Positions 38,183 through 46,562 of a DNA stretch of 64,000 nucleotides are shown piece by piece (the stretch's first letter is position 1; every line of letters starts with the position of its first letter). The position numbers were made by a program, and so were the translations under genes. The notes beneath the pieces were generated by a model. That model saw only the letters and a program-made list of their open reading frames with translations. It did no database searches and had not been told where the DNA came from. Origin of the DNA: Gammaproteobacteria bacterium (GTDB lineage Bacteria; Pseudomonadota; Gammaproteobacteria; Pseudomonadales; Pseudohongiellaceae); assembly GCA_030831165.1 (NCBI GenBank), contig JAURLP010000007.1, positions 1 to 64,000 of the forward strand, given 5' to 3'.

Positions 38183-38926
38183 CTACCAATAATTTTCTGT
38201 CGTAATTTGACCGGGTTTTCGCCTCAGATTCTTTTCAAAGCCCCTGCTTTTTAAAATCCCAACACAGTCTTTAACCATCTCAGGATTTCCGCATAGCATA
38301 ATTTGGGAGTCTGCTGGGCTAAGCCTTAACCCAACTTTTTGCTCAAGGCTACCATCTTCCAGGCTGGCTGGTATTCTGCCTTTTATTGCATCCGGAAAAT
38401 CTTCTCGGCTTACAAATGCTTGAAAGACGAACCTTTCTAGGTACTCTTGCGAAATCGCTTCAATTAAGTCCTGATAAGGTAAATCCATACTTGTGCGCAC
38501 GCCTTCAACCAAGACAACATTTTTATACTTTTGCCAAACTTCTTCTGTACCCAGTATAGAGAAATATGGAGCTATCCCCGTGCCTGTTCCAATCATCCAT
38601 AAATCCCGACTACTGGGAATTTCATCCAATATAAAAAATCCTTGAGCTTGATCTTTAAGAAAAACCTTGTCACCGCTTTTTAAATTAACCAGGGCATTAG
38701 AAAGTACTCCATCCGAGGCAACATAGAAAAAAAACTCGAGAGGCGTTTGGGCCGGGGAACTTAAAAGAGAGTAAGGTCTGGCAACTCTCTCACCATCAAT
38801 ATCCAGCGCCAAACTGATAAATTGCCCCGCAGAAAAAAGTGGAATATCCGCGTCAATTTTCAGAGTAAACAAATTCTGATGCCAGTGAATATTTTCAACT
38901 ACCGTACCATCAATCCAGCTTGTCAA
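38183..38926 (-). CDS. fpr: Ferredoxin-NADP+ reductase
   Basis: A 247-residue FAD- and NADP-binding enzyme of the bacterial FPR type. It shows RPYSLLSSP for FAD (about 50-58), GTGTGIAPYFSIL for NADP, LCGNPEMV, and the C-terminal GQITTENYW ending in the aromatic Trp typical of subclass II/bacterial Fpr. It may supply reduced ferredoxin or flavodoxin, or work in oxidative stress. It converges on modC and precedes the CotH-type gene on the same strand. Confidence 0.9.
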   Translation of the reverse strand: MTSWIDGTVVENIHWHQNLFTLKIDADIPLFSAGQFISLALDIDGERVARPYSLLSSPAQTPLEFFFYVASDGVLSNALVNLKSGDKVFLKDQAQGFFILDEIPSSRDLWMIGTGTGIAPYFSILGTEEVWQKYKNVVLVEGVRTSMDLPYQDLIEAISQEYLERFVFQAFVSREDFPDAIKGRIPASLEDGSLEQKVGLRLSPADSQIMLCGNPEMVKDCVGILKSRGFEKNLRRKPGQITTENYW

Positions 38927-38959
38927 AATCTAAAATCCTCTTTAAATGAAAAGGTGGGC

Positions 38960-40303
38960 TCAACGAAGAAATTGAACGGTCCTACGTGTTAGAGCGATAT
39001 CTCTCAAGAATTCTTCTTCGCTCAAGGTGTCTGACAGGGGGATTACATCCGCCAACTGATCCATAGTTCTCAGCGCATAATTATTATCTACCCAGAAACT
39101 AAGCAGCTCTTCTCGTGCCTGAGAAATTTCGGTCCTAAAGTTGCTACGCATGAACCTTTCTTTTAGAACATTACCACCGCCATAGCCAAAACCACCAAAG
39201 CCACCTATAAAATTTCCAGCTCCCAGAGCCAGATTCATATCCCAGCTGATTACAGTGAACTTTTCATCGACCAGATCATACCAAAGAAGAAAGTTGTGCC
39301 CGGGGCCGGACATGTCATCGAAATTTTGCAATATATCCTGAGTGGCGACATAACGAGCAAAACTATCAATGTCCACCCACTCTGCTAATTCATTTTCAAA
39401 AGTCTCTGCGTCGACATCTGTCAGCCACTTAAGCAAATTAATAATTGGGGTTACATCATAGGTAGATTTGGCATTGATCTGGTCAAAGTCGGATTCGTAA
39501 CTCAATGGGATGTCGTCAAAGTAACGAAAGCGATTGGTGCTAGTCGATTTATAAAGTACTCCACTGCCCAAGCCTAGAGCCTCTGCGTAACGTTTATCTG
39601 GATTCTCTATTACAAGTCGGGTCACGCTAGGGTAGCCGTTAACGCTGAAATTGACCCAAGTAAAATCCTGGGATATTTGCCCGGAATCTGCAATGAGTTG
39701 TAAAGCAAGCGCTTCATTAATATTTGTACCACCAGTTCTTGCCGGCCTAATAGCCAGCTCTTCCCTACCCTGATAAGCAACATCTTCTTCGTATTCATCA
39801 AAACTGACAGCAAAAGGCAAGGTAGACGGATTATCAAATGTTGCATTGCTCATACGCCCAGACCTGCCCCAACCGCGTGAATTCCTGCTCAGCTCCCTTA
39901 AGGTTGAATTACCTTTTAACCTTATCCCAACATTTTCAATCAGGGTACCATCAATCGTAATGTTGGCAGGGACCCAAGTTTTGAGGCCTAAGCGTTGATA
40001 ATCATTCATCAGAATTTGATAGTCCCCCGGGCTAATAAGCATCTCAATCTGATGAGGGACGTTCAAATCAAACAGATCGACATTGCCAATAATATTAAAG
40101 CGGGAATTAGTGGTTTGCTCCTGGCTCTCTTGAGTAAAAACGATAGGGTCAATACGAAAAGAGCCTAAAATTAACCCGGTGATTACCAGTACAAAGATGG
40201 AGCCAAAAATTAAACGACTGTTATGCCTGATGCGAACTGGAACAGTTCGTTGCCACCAAGAACGATCGCTAGTAGGGTGGTCGCTTTTTTGATTCCTAAC
40301 CAT
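38960..40303 (-). CDS. CotH-family kinase-like membrane protein
   Basis: A 447-residue CotH-type protein (atypical protein kinase fold). It has a basic N-terminus, one membrane helix at about 31-48 and an extracytoplasmic remainder. NVGIRLKGNSTL (125-135) is the CotH signature. NFDDMSGPGHNFLLW (327-341) and VISWDMNLALG (351-361) are the catalytic-loop and metal-binding segments; the last Asp-Met-Asn replaces the more usual Asp-x-Asp/Asn. A glycine-rich loop (GGFGGFGYGGG, 367-377) follows. Bacillus CotH phosphorylates a spore coat protein, but no spore genes occur here. It sits on the same strand after the DUF4956 and VTC genes, with a gap of 167 bases. Confidence 0.85.
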   Translation of the reverse strand: MVRNQKSDHPTSDRSWWQRTVPVRIRHNSRLIFGSIFVLVITGLILGSFRIDPIVFTQESQEQTTNSRFNIIGNVDLFDLNVPHQIEMLISPGDYQILMNDYQRLGLKTWVPANITIDGTLIENVGIRLKGNSTLRELSRNSRGWGRSGRMSNATFDNPSTLPFAVSFDEYEEDVAYQGREELAIRPARTGGTNINEALALQLIADSGQISQDFTWVNFSVNGYPSVTRLVIENPDKRYAEALGLGSGVLYKSTSTNRFRYFDDIPLSYESDFDQINAKSTYDVTPIINLLKWLTDVDAETFENELAEWVDIDSFARYVATQDILQNFDDMSGPGHNFLLWYDLVDEKFTVISWDMNLALGAGNFIGGFGGFGYGGGNVLKERFMRSNFRTEISQAREELLSFWVDNNYALRTMDQLADVIPLSDTLSEEEFLRDIALTRRTVQFLR

Positions 40304-40470
40304 GAGTCATTGCGCTTAAGTGATAAAAAGTATTTTATTCATAAACCCTGTTTGCATCTTAACATGGAAATTTTATTTTACTTTAGCCTCAGACCTCATC
40401 GATCTTATCGATCTCATTAGCATAAAGTCACTGATAGTAGAAATAGAGCAGTTAAAATTTCCCAGCAGCA

Positions 40471-41148
40471 TCACAGATCAGTTTGGTCATAGCCGCTTAA
40501 CACTGTTACACGTTGTCCGGTGTTTACTTCTGTAATCTGATTCACCAAATCCCGGGGTTCAACACTTCGATTTAGTTCTACGGTATAAAATAATTCCATT
40601 AAAGCCCCATTTCTAATTGTCTCAGTACTCACCAGCTCAAAACTCTTGGTCAATTTTATTAAGACATCTTCAACCAATTTATCAAAATCCCCTTCTGGAG
40701 GTATTTGTACTTTGACCACCTGCCGATGAATATTACTGGCAAAGGCATTTAATTTGGTCATTAACAGAATGACCACAGATATTGCTACTGTCGCCGCAAT
40801 TGCCAAGACATAGAATTGAGTGCCTGTCGCCATGCCAATAGCCATAACCAAAAAGATAAAACCTACGTCACGAGTCTCTTTTAAGGCATTTCTAAATCGG
40901 ACGACTGAAAAGGCTCCAACCAGCGCAAAAGCTCTGGCAATATTAGAACCAACAATCAACATGAGTACGGAAAGCACCATACAAACCACCACTAAGGTTT
41001 GTACATATGACTGGCTATATGAAATGTTGCGATGCGTAGCTCTATAAACCAGCCCCACAATTGTTGAAAGAATAAATGACAAAGCAAGGGCCAAGATGAT
41101 ATCCAAGGTGTTAAAGGTACCGGATAAATCAACAACATCGAAATTCAT
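40471..41148 (-). CDS. DUF4956 integral membrane protein
   Basis: A 225-residue protein with about four membrane helices in residues 13-132 and a soluble C-terminal domain (about 140-225). The segment GAFSVVRFRNALKETRDVGF (about 77-97) is the hallmark of DUF4956. The function is unknown. It follows the VTC-type gene by 22 bases, an association seen in many bacteria, so it probably acts with it at the membrane. Confidence 0.85.
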   Translation of the reverse strand: MNFDVVDLSGTFNTLDIILALALSFILSTIVGLVYRATHRNISYSQSYVQTLVVVCMVLSVLMLIVGSNIARAFALVGAFSVVRFRNALKETRDVGFIFLVMAIGMATGTQFYVLAIAATVAISVVILLMTKLNAFASNIHRQVVKVQIPPEGDFDKLVEDVLIKLTKSFELVSTETIRNGALMELFYTVELNRSVEPRDLVNQITEVNTGQRVTVLSGYDQTDL

Positions 41149-41170
41149 TTACTGTAACTCCCAGCGATAA

Positions 41171-41980
41171 TTAACTTACATGTTTTATTGTAGGTAAGTT
41201 TCTTGCATGCAAGTTAGCTCTCACCCCATCTAAATTTGCTTCTATTGCTTTGCAATATTTTGACACACGAATAACATCCAAACTCATCTTTGCAGCAAGA
41301 TCTGTAAACCATGTAGGTATACGTTCATTAGCCTTGACTTCGACTATAGATAAATATGGAGGAATAATAAATTTATTTTCTGCTCTTGACCCCAAATTAA
41401 AATCCTTATCTCGTCCCTGCACGCGATGATCCATGGTAATCCGAAGCCCAAGATCTGCATCAATTCCAACATAGGCTTCACGATGATAAGTGGTTATGAC
41501 CGTGGGGCGTAAGTCACCCATTTCACAAAGCGCCAATACTTCATTAACGAAAGACTGCCGAACACCCGGATATTCCGGATCAGTCTTTTTATCACAAAGC
41601 ATCCTGGCCTTGGCATAGGGCAAAGGGATTCTGCGTTTCTGTGTTACCCGGTTAACTCGTTGTTTAATTTCAACAAATACTATACTGTCATCATTAATAC
41701 TATCGGGTTCACCATATACTCGAATACGCAATTTGCGCCTAAATCGTAGACCCTCAATCTTTTCCCAGTAAAACCTGAGATCATCGGAATCATAATAAAG
41801 ACTTGTAATACGTTTAGAACGCTCATTCGCATAAGCATCTGCATCCATCCGTTGCTGCACACTTTCTTTAAATTCTGGTATTTGCGTTTCCGGCAAGAAA
41901 TACTTTATTTCATAGCGGTTAAAGCGGTGTAGGGCACTGGCAGTGGCAGTCGCAGTAGATTCTCTCTCCTCTTCATACAT
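41171..41980 (-). CDS. VTC-domain polyphosphate polymerase-like protein
   Basis: A 269-residue VTC domain (CYTH-superfamily tunnel fold). Basic and acidic tunnel residues are in RYEIKYFL (22-29), LRFRRKLRIRVYG (78-90), VEIKQR (103-108), KRRIPLP (115-121), TTYHREAY, GLRITMDHR, VEVKA and SKYCKAI. In yeast Vtc4 this domain makes polyphosphate from ATP. No SPX domain or membrane helix is attached; the neighbouring DUF4956 protein may provide the membrane part. Polyphosphate activity is inferred from the family. Confidence 0.83.
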   Translation of the reverse strand: MYEEERESTATATASALHRFNRYEIKYFLPETQIPEFKESVQQRMDADAYANERSKRITSLYYDSDDLRFYWEKIEGLRFRRKLRIRVYGEPDSINDDSIVFVEIKQRVNRVTQKRRIPLPYAKARMLCDKKTDPEYPGVRQSFVNEVLALCEMGDLRPTVITTYHREAYVGIDADLGLRITMDHRVQGRDKDFNLGSRAENKFIIPPYLSIVEVKANERIPTWFTDLAAKMSLDVIRVSKYCKAIEANLDGVRANLHARNLPTIKHVS

Positions 41981-42179
41981 CTTGCCGCTTTCCCCTAAAA
42001 GTTCTGATCATTTTATCGATAGGCATCTGTGACGGTTTATACTTCAAAATCTCAATCCAGCTTAGCGATGTCACCTCATAATGTCTAGATAAACAAAATA
42101 CCTTATTTGATAGTATTTTTTTGTATTAATAAATCACGCCATCTTGTACGAGCTGCTTTTTATCTGATATAACAGACTC

Positions 42180-43019
42180 ATGTCATCCTGGCTTCGCAAC
42201 AACAAATTTATCATCCTACTGGCTTTACTGATCAGCCCTTCCAGTTCTTATCTATATGCACAACGTGAATTTCGGGTATTACAAAGCCTTGAGGGTGACG
42301 CCTATGCAGTTTTGCCTGATGACTATATGGTGCCAGGTGAGTTTGTGGTTGGTCGCCTGATGTACCCTTCCTATGGAGGGATGTTTGGGGGTGGTGGTAA
42401 CTGGCAAATGGGGGGGACTAACTGGGCAGTCGATTATCCACTTGGCGACAGGACCTACGCGCGATTATTGAGACGTCTTACCACTGTTGATGTGCGCTCG
42501 GTTGAGCAACCGGTTAATCTTGATGATGGCGACGATATTTTCAATTGGCCTTTTCTTATAGTCGGCATGCCTGGAAGCTGGGATTTAACCGACAGCCAGG
42601 CTGTCAAGTTACGTGAATATTTGCTCAGAGGTGGTTTTTTATTGGCAGATAGTTTTTTTGGCACCAGCGAATGGTCAGGTTTTGTCTCCGGTCTCAGAAG
42701 AGTTTTCCCGGGCAGAGCAATCATTGATCTACCCGATGAGCATCCTGTATTTAATATTATTTATGATTTAAGTGACCGCAAACAAATAAGTAATATGCGT
42801 TCACTTTCCGGGCGTGGAGTTCCCTATCGTGCCGATGGTTATGATCCCCAATGGAAAGCTATTCTGGATGATAATGGTCGTGTGATGGTTGCCATATCAT
42901 TCAATAATGATATGGGAGATTCCTGGCAGCACCAGGATAACCCTCTCTATCCTCAACAAGATGCGGCATTGGGAATACAAATGGGCGTAAATTACGCTAT
43001 ATATTCTTTAACTCATTAA
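42180..43019 (+). CDS. DUF4159-domain exported protein
   Basis: A 279-residue protein with a signal peptide or anchor (FIILLALLISPSSSYLYAQ, about 10-28), then a DUF4159 domain. Visible marks are VVGRLMYPSYGG, NWAVDYPLGDRTYARLLRRL and REYLLRGGFLLADSFFG, with a glycine-rich stretch at about 67-80. The function is unknown. It is divergent from the VTC-type gene over 199 bases, and its end overlaps that of the MFS gene by 12 bases. Confidence 0.82.
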   Translation: MSSWLRNNKFIILLALLISPSSSYLYAQREFRVLQSLEGDAYAVLPDDYMVPGEFVVGRLMYPSYGGMFGGGGNWQMGGTNWAVDYPLGDRTYARLLRRLTTVDVRSVEQPVNLDDGDDIFNWPFLIVGMPGSWDLTDSQAVKLREYLLRGGFLLADSFFGTSEWSGFVSGLRRVFPGRAIIDLPDEHPVFNIIYDLSDRKQISNMRSLSGRGVPYRADGYDPQWKAILDDNGRVMVAISFNNDMGDSWQHQDNPLYPQQDAALGIQMGVNYAIYSLTH

Positions 43020-44243
43020 TTCTTTTTCAAAATAAGACTGCATCTGCGAAGATTTTTGCCAAAACCAAATTAGCCCAATCAAGCATAACAAGGCTGCGCT
43101 GATATTCGTCCAGAACAACCCATAATAATCAGCAAAAAACCCAATAATCAGCACCCCAATAGCCGCAGCGCCACGGGTAAGTGCAGCCCAAAGGCTTAAC
43201 ACGCGACCGCGTATTTCGTCATCAATACTGTTCTGCACCATGGTTTGACTGGAAACTGAACTTAAGGTGATAGTCCAACCAATCACAAATAGGGCGAATA
43301 ATCCTACATAGACATCCGTCGTCCACGCAAAAACAGCCAATGCAATGATCGAAATAAAGCTGTTTCTCAGCATACTATTGACCAGGCCTTTGGCTTTGCC
43401 GCGAAGAGTAATATACATCCCCCCAATAACAGCACCCATACCTAAGACTGCCGTATAGAGAGCCAATTGTTCTGCTCCACCCTTGTATACAGCACCCACA
43501 AATGCCGCCAGCATTAAAGTCGCCGGCCTAATCCCACAAGCAAGAACGGTTTGCAAAATAAATATATGCCCTAGCGCAGGGATATTTTTTACATAATTAA
43601 TTCCTTCAACCAGACCTTTTGTGAAACTATCCTCTGAATTATGGGCTTTCATGGCAGGCAGTTTGATATAGCACCATGCCAATAAAATAGGAATATATGA
43701 GATCGTATTGCAAATTACAGCAACCGATGTACCAAACAAGGCAATGACCACGCCTGCCAAAGCTGGACCAAGCAGCCTTGCCACATTAAACACCACTGCC
43801 GTAAAGGAAGACGCCGATACGATGTCCTTACGTTCAACTAAATTCGGAATAATTGCCATACGAATTGGCTGGTGGGTGGCTTGTAAAATTCCATCAAGCA
43901 GGGCAAAAGTAAACAGCACCTGTATGGAAATCAGGTCAAAAATGATGAGCATGAATAGCACAAATGAAACCAGCATCATTGTTGATTGATTAACAATTGT
44001 CAGCAGCTTACGGTTAACCCGGTCTACCCATACACCCATAATCGGACTAATTACTAGTAAAGGTCCCAGTTCCGCAAAGGCAACAGCGCCGACCCAGAAT
44101 TCAGACTCAGTAATCTCCCAGGTTAACCAACTGATCGCCACCCTTTGCATCCAAAATCCAATAAGAGAAATGCTATTGCCACTCACATAAATAGCAAAAT
44201 TTTTATTAGAAAAAAGTGAACGTAGCGCAGAAAGGTCTGCCAA
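43008..44243 (-). CDS. Major facilitator superfamily transporter
   Basis: A 411-residue protein with about 12 membrane helices and the DHA3/EntS-like pattern: MGVWVDRVNRKLL after the second helix, then GPLLVISP, and IRGRVLSLW in the second half. It is probably an exporter, as in the enterobactin-exporter group, but the substrate cannot be told. It precedes ccmI with 24 bases between and may be read from the ccm operon. Confidence 0.85.
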   Translation of the reverse strand: MADLSALRSLFSNKNFAIYVSGNSISLIGFWMQRVAISWLTWEITESEFWVGAVAFAELGPLLVISPIMGVWVDRVNRKLLTIVNQSTMMLVSFVLFMLIIFDLISIQVLFTFALLDGILQATHQPIRMAIIPNLVERKDIVSASSFTAVVFNVARLLGPALAGVVIALFGTSVAVICNTISYIPILLAWCYIKLPAMKAHNSEDSFTKGLVEGINYVKNIPALGHIFILQTVLACGIRPATLMLAAFVGAVYKGGAEQLALYTAVLGMGAVIGGMYITLRGKAKGLVNSMLRNSFISIIALAVFAWTTDVYVGLFALFVIGWTITLSSVSSQTMVQNSIDDEIRGRVLSLWAALTRGAAAIGVLIIGFFADYYGLFWTNISAALLCLIGLIWFWQKSSQMQSYFEKELMS

Positions 44244-44267
44244 AAGAAATATCTCTTTAAGTCAAAA

Positions 44268-45515
44268 TTAAGGAAGTCTGTCTTTTATGGACAACACAAT
44301 CGTGTCTTCCTGTTCGGCAATTACAAATGTCTCAGATAACGCCTGAAAATCACCGGATTGAGCAACTGCCTGACGTGCAATACTGGCTCCGACATAGGCC
44401 GTTGAGACAGATGACAAGTTAAATTGAGGCAGCATAGCCATACCTTCATTCAAGGTTACAGTCGTTGGAAGATCATCAGGACTTAACTCAATTGCAGCAA
44501 GAGGTGGCGTTCCCTCACTTCGGGCAAAAATAAACACTTTCATATCAGATTCGATTTGATCTCGAATGCTTTCGTCTATACTCACCGTAATTGTCAATTC
44601 CACTCCGTTGTCATCACCAATAGTCTCTTCTTGTCCTTCTTCGGCCAGATAAGATTCAATGGTTGCAATTCGTTGGTTGAGTTGTGTTATTTGCTCACTG
44701 CCTACAGGTAATTGGGACACCTGCCTTCGCCAGTAACTGGCGGCACCAGCAAGGTCTTCTGATAATAAGGCTTCAACCGCCAAAATACTCATAACAGCCT
44801 GTTCATTGGAGTTGAGTAGAAGTGCTTCATCAATGGTCTTTTGCACGGTTGGAGTAATGCTCGAATCAGCTAGCAAATACTGAGCTTGAGCCAACTGACC
44901 AAGTATTGCAGCCTTATCTTGTCCGGCTTCCATTTCATCTGCTAAAGCAGAAAAGACTCTTACTGCATCTGCAAATTCTTCCAGAGAAATATAAAGTGTT
45001 CCGAGAGTATAACCAGCCTGAACATCATCTTCACGACGCTGAAATCGTTGGTCCAGTACAGCTGCAATTTCATTTAAGGCTATTAATTGATCCTCAACTG
45101 ATTGGCTGACATTGAGTTGATCCATCAACTCAGGGAGTATCAGTTCCGGACCAGAGCCAATACTTCGATATAACAATAAACTGCCTATTGGGATAAAAAA
45201 CATCAAAACCAATGGGGCCAGTTTGGTATAGGAAGATGCAGATATTTTTTTACTGGCTTTTCCACTTTCCATATCAAACAGAAAGTTTCTTTCAAGCTCC
45301 AGTTTTAACTTTTCGAATTCATCCTGTTCAATTAATTTATCAGCCAGGTTATCTTCGAGCTCACTGATATATTGCTGGAACAGCGATATGTTTTGTTGTG
45401 CTCTCTCTTCACTTTGCAGTTTTGCTCCCTGATTGCGAAAGCGTAAAACAGGAATCAAGACAAACAATATTGCGACCAGCATTAACAATAATATATAAGT
45501 GGAGAGCATTGTCAT
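44268..45515 (-). CDS. ccmI: Cytochrome c biogenesis protein CcmI
   Basis: CcmI binds apocytochrome c and hands it to CcmF/CcmH. The 415 residues have two membrane helices (about 5-24 and 95-115), a charged cytoplasmic loop, and a periplasmic TPR region (about 140-300), with a C-terminal domain after. It follows ccmH by 40 bases in the ccm operon. Confidence 0.92.
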   Translation of the reverse strand: MTMLSTYILLLMLVAILFVLIPVLRFRNQGAKLQSEERAQQNISLFQQYISELEDNLADKLIEQDEFEKLKLELERNFLFDMESGKASKKISASSYTKLAPLVLMFFIPIGSLLLYRSIGSGPELILPELMDQLNVSQSVEDQLIALNEIAAVLDQRFQRREDDVQAGYTLGTLYISLEEFADAVRVFSALADEMEAGQDKAAILGQLAQAQYLLADSSITPTVQKTIDEALLLNSNEQAVMSILAVEALLSEDLAGAASYWRRQVSQLPVGSEQITQLNQRIATIESYLAEEGQEETIGDDNGVELTITVSIDESIRDQIESDMKVFIFARSEGTPPLAAIELSPDDLPTTVTLNEGMAMLPQFNLSSVSTAYVGASIARQAVAQSGDFQALSETFVIAEQEDTIVLSIKDRLP

Positions 45516-45555
45516 TATTTAAATCTTATTCAATCCGAGTGCTTTTATGTCTGGT

Positions 45556-46014
45556 TTATTTTTGACTTGACAAGATATCTTTCAGCTTTTGTTGTTCAGC
45601 ATCAGTCAGTTCAGTTGGTTTCAGGAGTTGGCTGGCTTTGCCCATACGCCAAACAATTAACAAGCCTGTCAATAATAAAAATAAGGGGGCGAACCAGAGT
45701 AAAAATGTCCCTGAATTTAATGGGGGACGATAATTTATAAAATCCCCATAACGTTCAGTCATAAACTCAATGATCTGATCATTAGATCTACCATCTAAAA
45801 TTTGCTCATAAATCTCAGCACGTAAATCAGCAGCGATAGGCGCGTCAGAACCTGACAAATTTGAATTCAAACACATCGGGCAACGTAATTGACCACTTAA
45901 TTCATTAAAACGTTCCTGTTGGGAATCATTATCAAACTGATAAACTTCTATAGCCGCATTGGCTGATAGAATGCAGACAGAAAACAATAAAAAAATTAAA
46001 AGTGGTCTATGCAT
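45556..46014 (-). CDS. ccmH: Cytochrome c maturation protein CcmH
   Basis: A thiol oxidoreductase that reduces apocytochrome c cysteines. The start at 46014 gives a signal peptide MHRPLLIFLLFSVCILSANAA; a frame starting at 46059 would overlap ccmG and hide it. The active-site motif is LRCPMC, and a membrane anchor lies at about 100-120, followed by a cytoplasmic tail. It is the short CcmL-type protein (152 residues), with ccmI separate, as in Pseudomonas. It lies 2 bases after ccmG. Confidence 0.93.
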   Translation of the reverse strand: MHRPLLIFLLFSVCILSANAAIEVYQFDNDSQQERFNELSGQLRCPMCLNSNLSGSDAPIAADLRAEIYEQILDGRSNDQIIEFMTERYGDFINYRPPLNSGTFLLWFAPLFLLLTGLLIVWRMGKASQLLKPTELTDAEQQKLKDILSSQK

Positions 46015-46016
46015 AA

Positions 46017-46562
46017 TTACTTGATGCGGGAAATAACTGGCGCAAATGTTTCTTCCCATATTTGATGATTGATTACACCAACATGGCGATATCGGATCAT
46101 TCCGAAACTATCAACAATAAAAGTTTCTGGTGCTCCTGCAACCCCAAAGTCGATTCCCAGACTGCCATCCAGGTCAACAATAATTTTTTCAAAAGGTGAG
46201 CCTTTTTCTTCCAAAAATAAACGTGCTTCATCCAGGTCATCTTTATAATTAACACCGATAAAACTGACACCTTTTTCACGCTCGCTTATTTCAACCAGAT
46301 AAGGATGTTCAATATGACATGGAGGACACCAGGTTGCCCAAAAATTAATAATCCTGATGCCTCCTAATAGATCTTCTGACGCAATAAGTGAAGTAGCTGC
46401 TGAAGCATTTAATTTAAGTCCAGGCAATGAAAACTCCGGTAAAGGTCGGTTAACCAAGGCTGAAGGCACCATATTTGGATTTCGCCCTAAGCCGAAAAGT
46501 AGAAGTCCAAGCATGGCGATAAAGAACAGTCCCGGAATTATCAATAAAGCACGCTTATTCAT
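46017..46562 (-). CDS. ccmG: Thiol:disulfide interchange protein CcmG (DsbE)
   Basis: A membrane-anchored thioredoxin of 181 residues that keeps apocytochrome c reduced. It has an N-terminal helix (about 5-24), FWATWCPPCHIEHP with the CxxC at the active site (CPPC), and GAPETFIVDSFG with cis-Pro. Its ATG overlaps the ccmF stop by one base. Confidence 0.95.
   Translation of the reverse strand: MNKRALLIIPGLFFIAMLGLLLFGLGRNPNMVPSALVNRPLPEFSLPGLKLNASAATSLIASEDLLGGIRIINFWATWCPPCHIEHPYLVEISEREKGVSFIGVNYKDDLDEARLFLEEKGSPFEKIIVDLDGSLGIDFGVAGAPETFIVDSFGMIRYRHVGVINHQIWEETFAPVISRIK

Noticed and set aside
40380-40430. Repeated ATCGAT units before the CotH-type gene
   Set aside because: Two short copies only; likely chance in AT-rich spacer.
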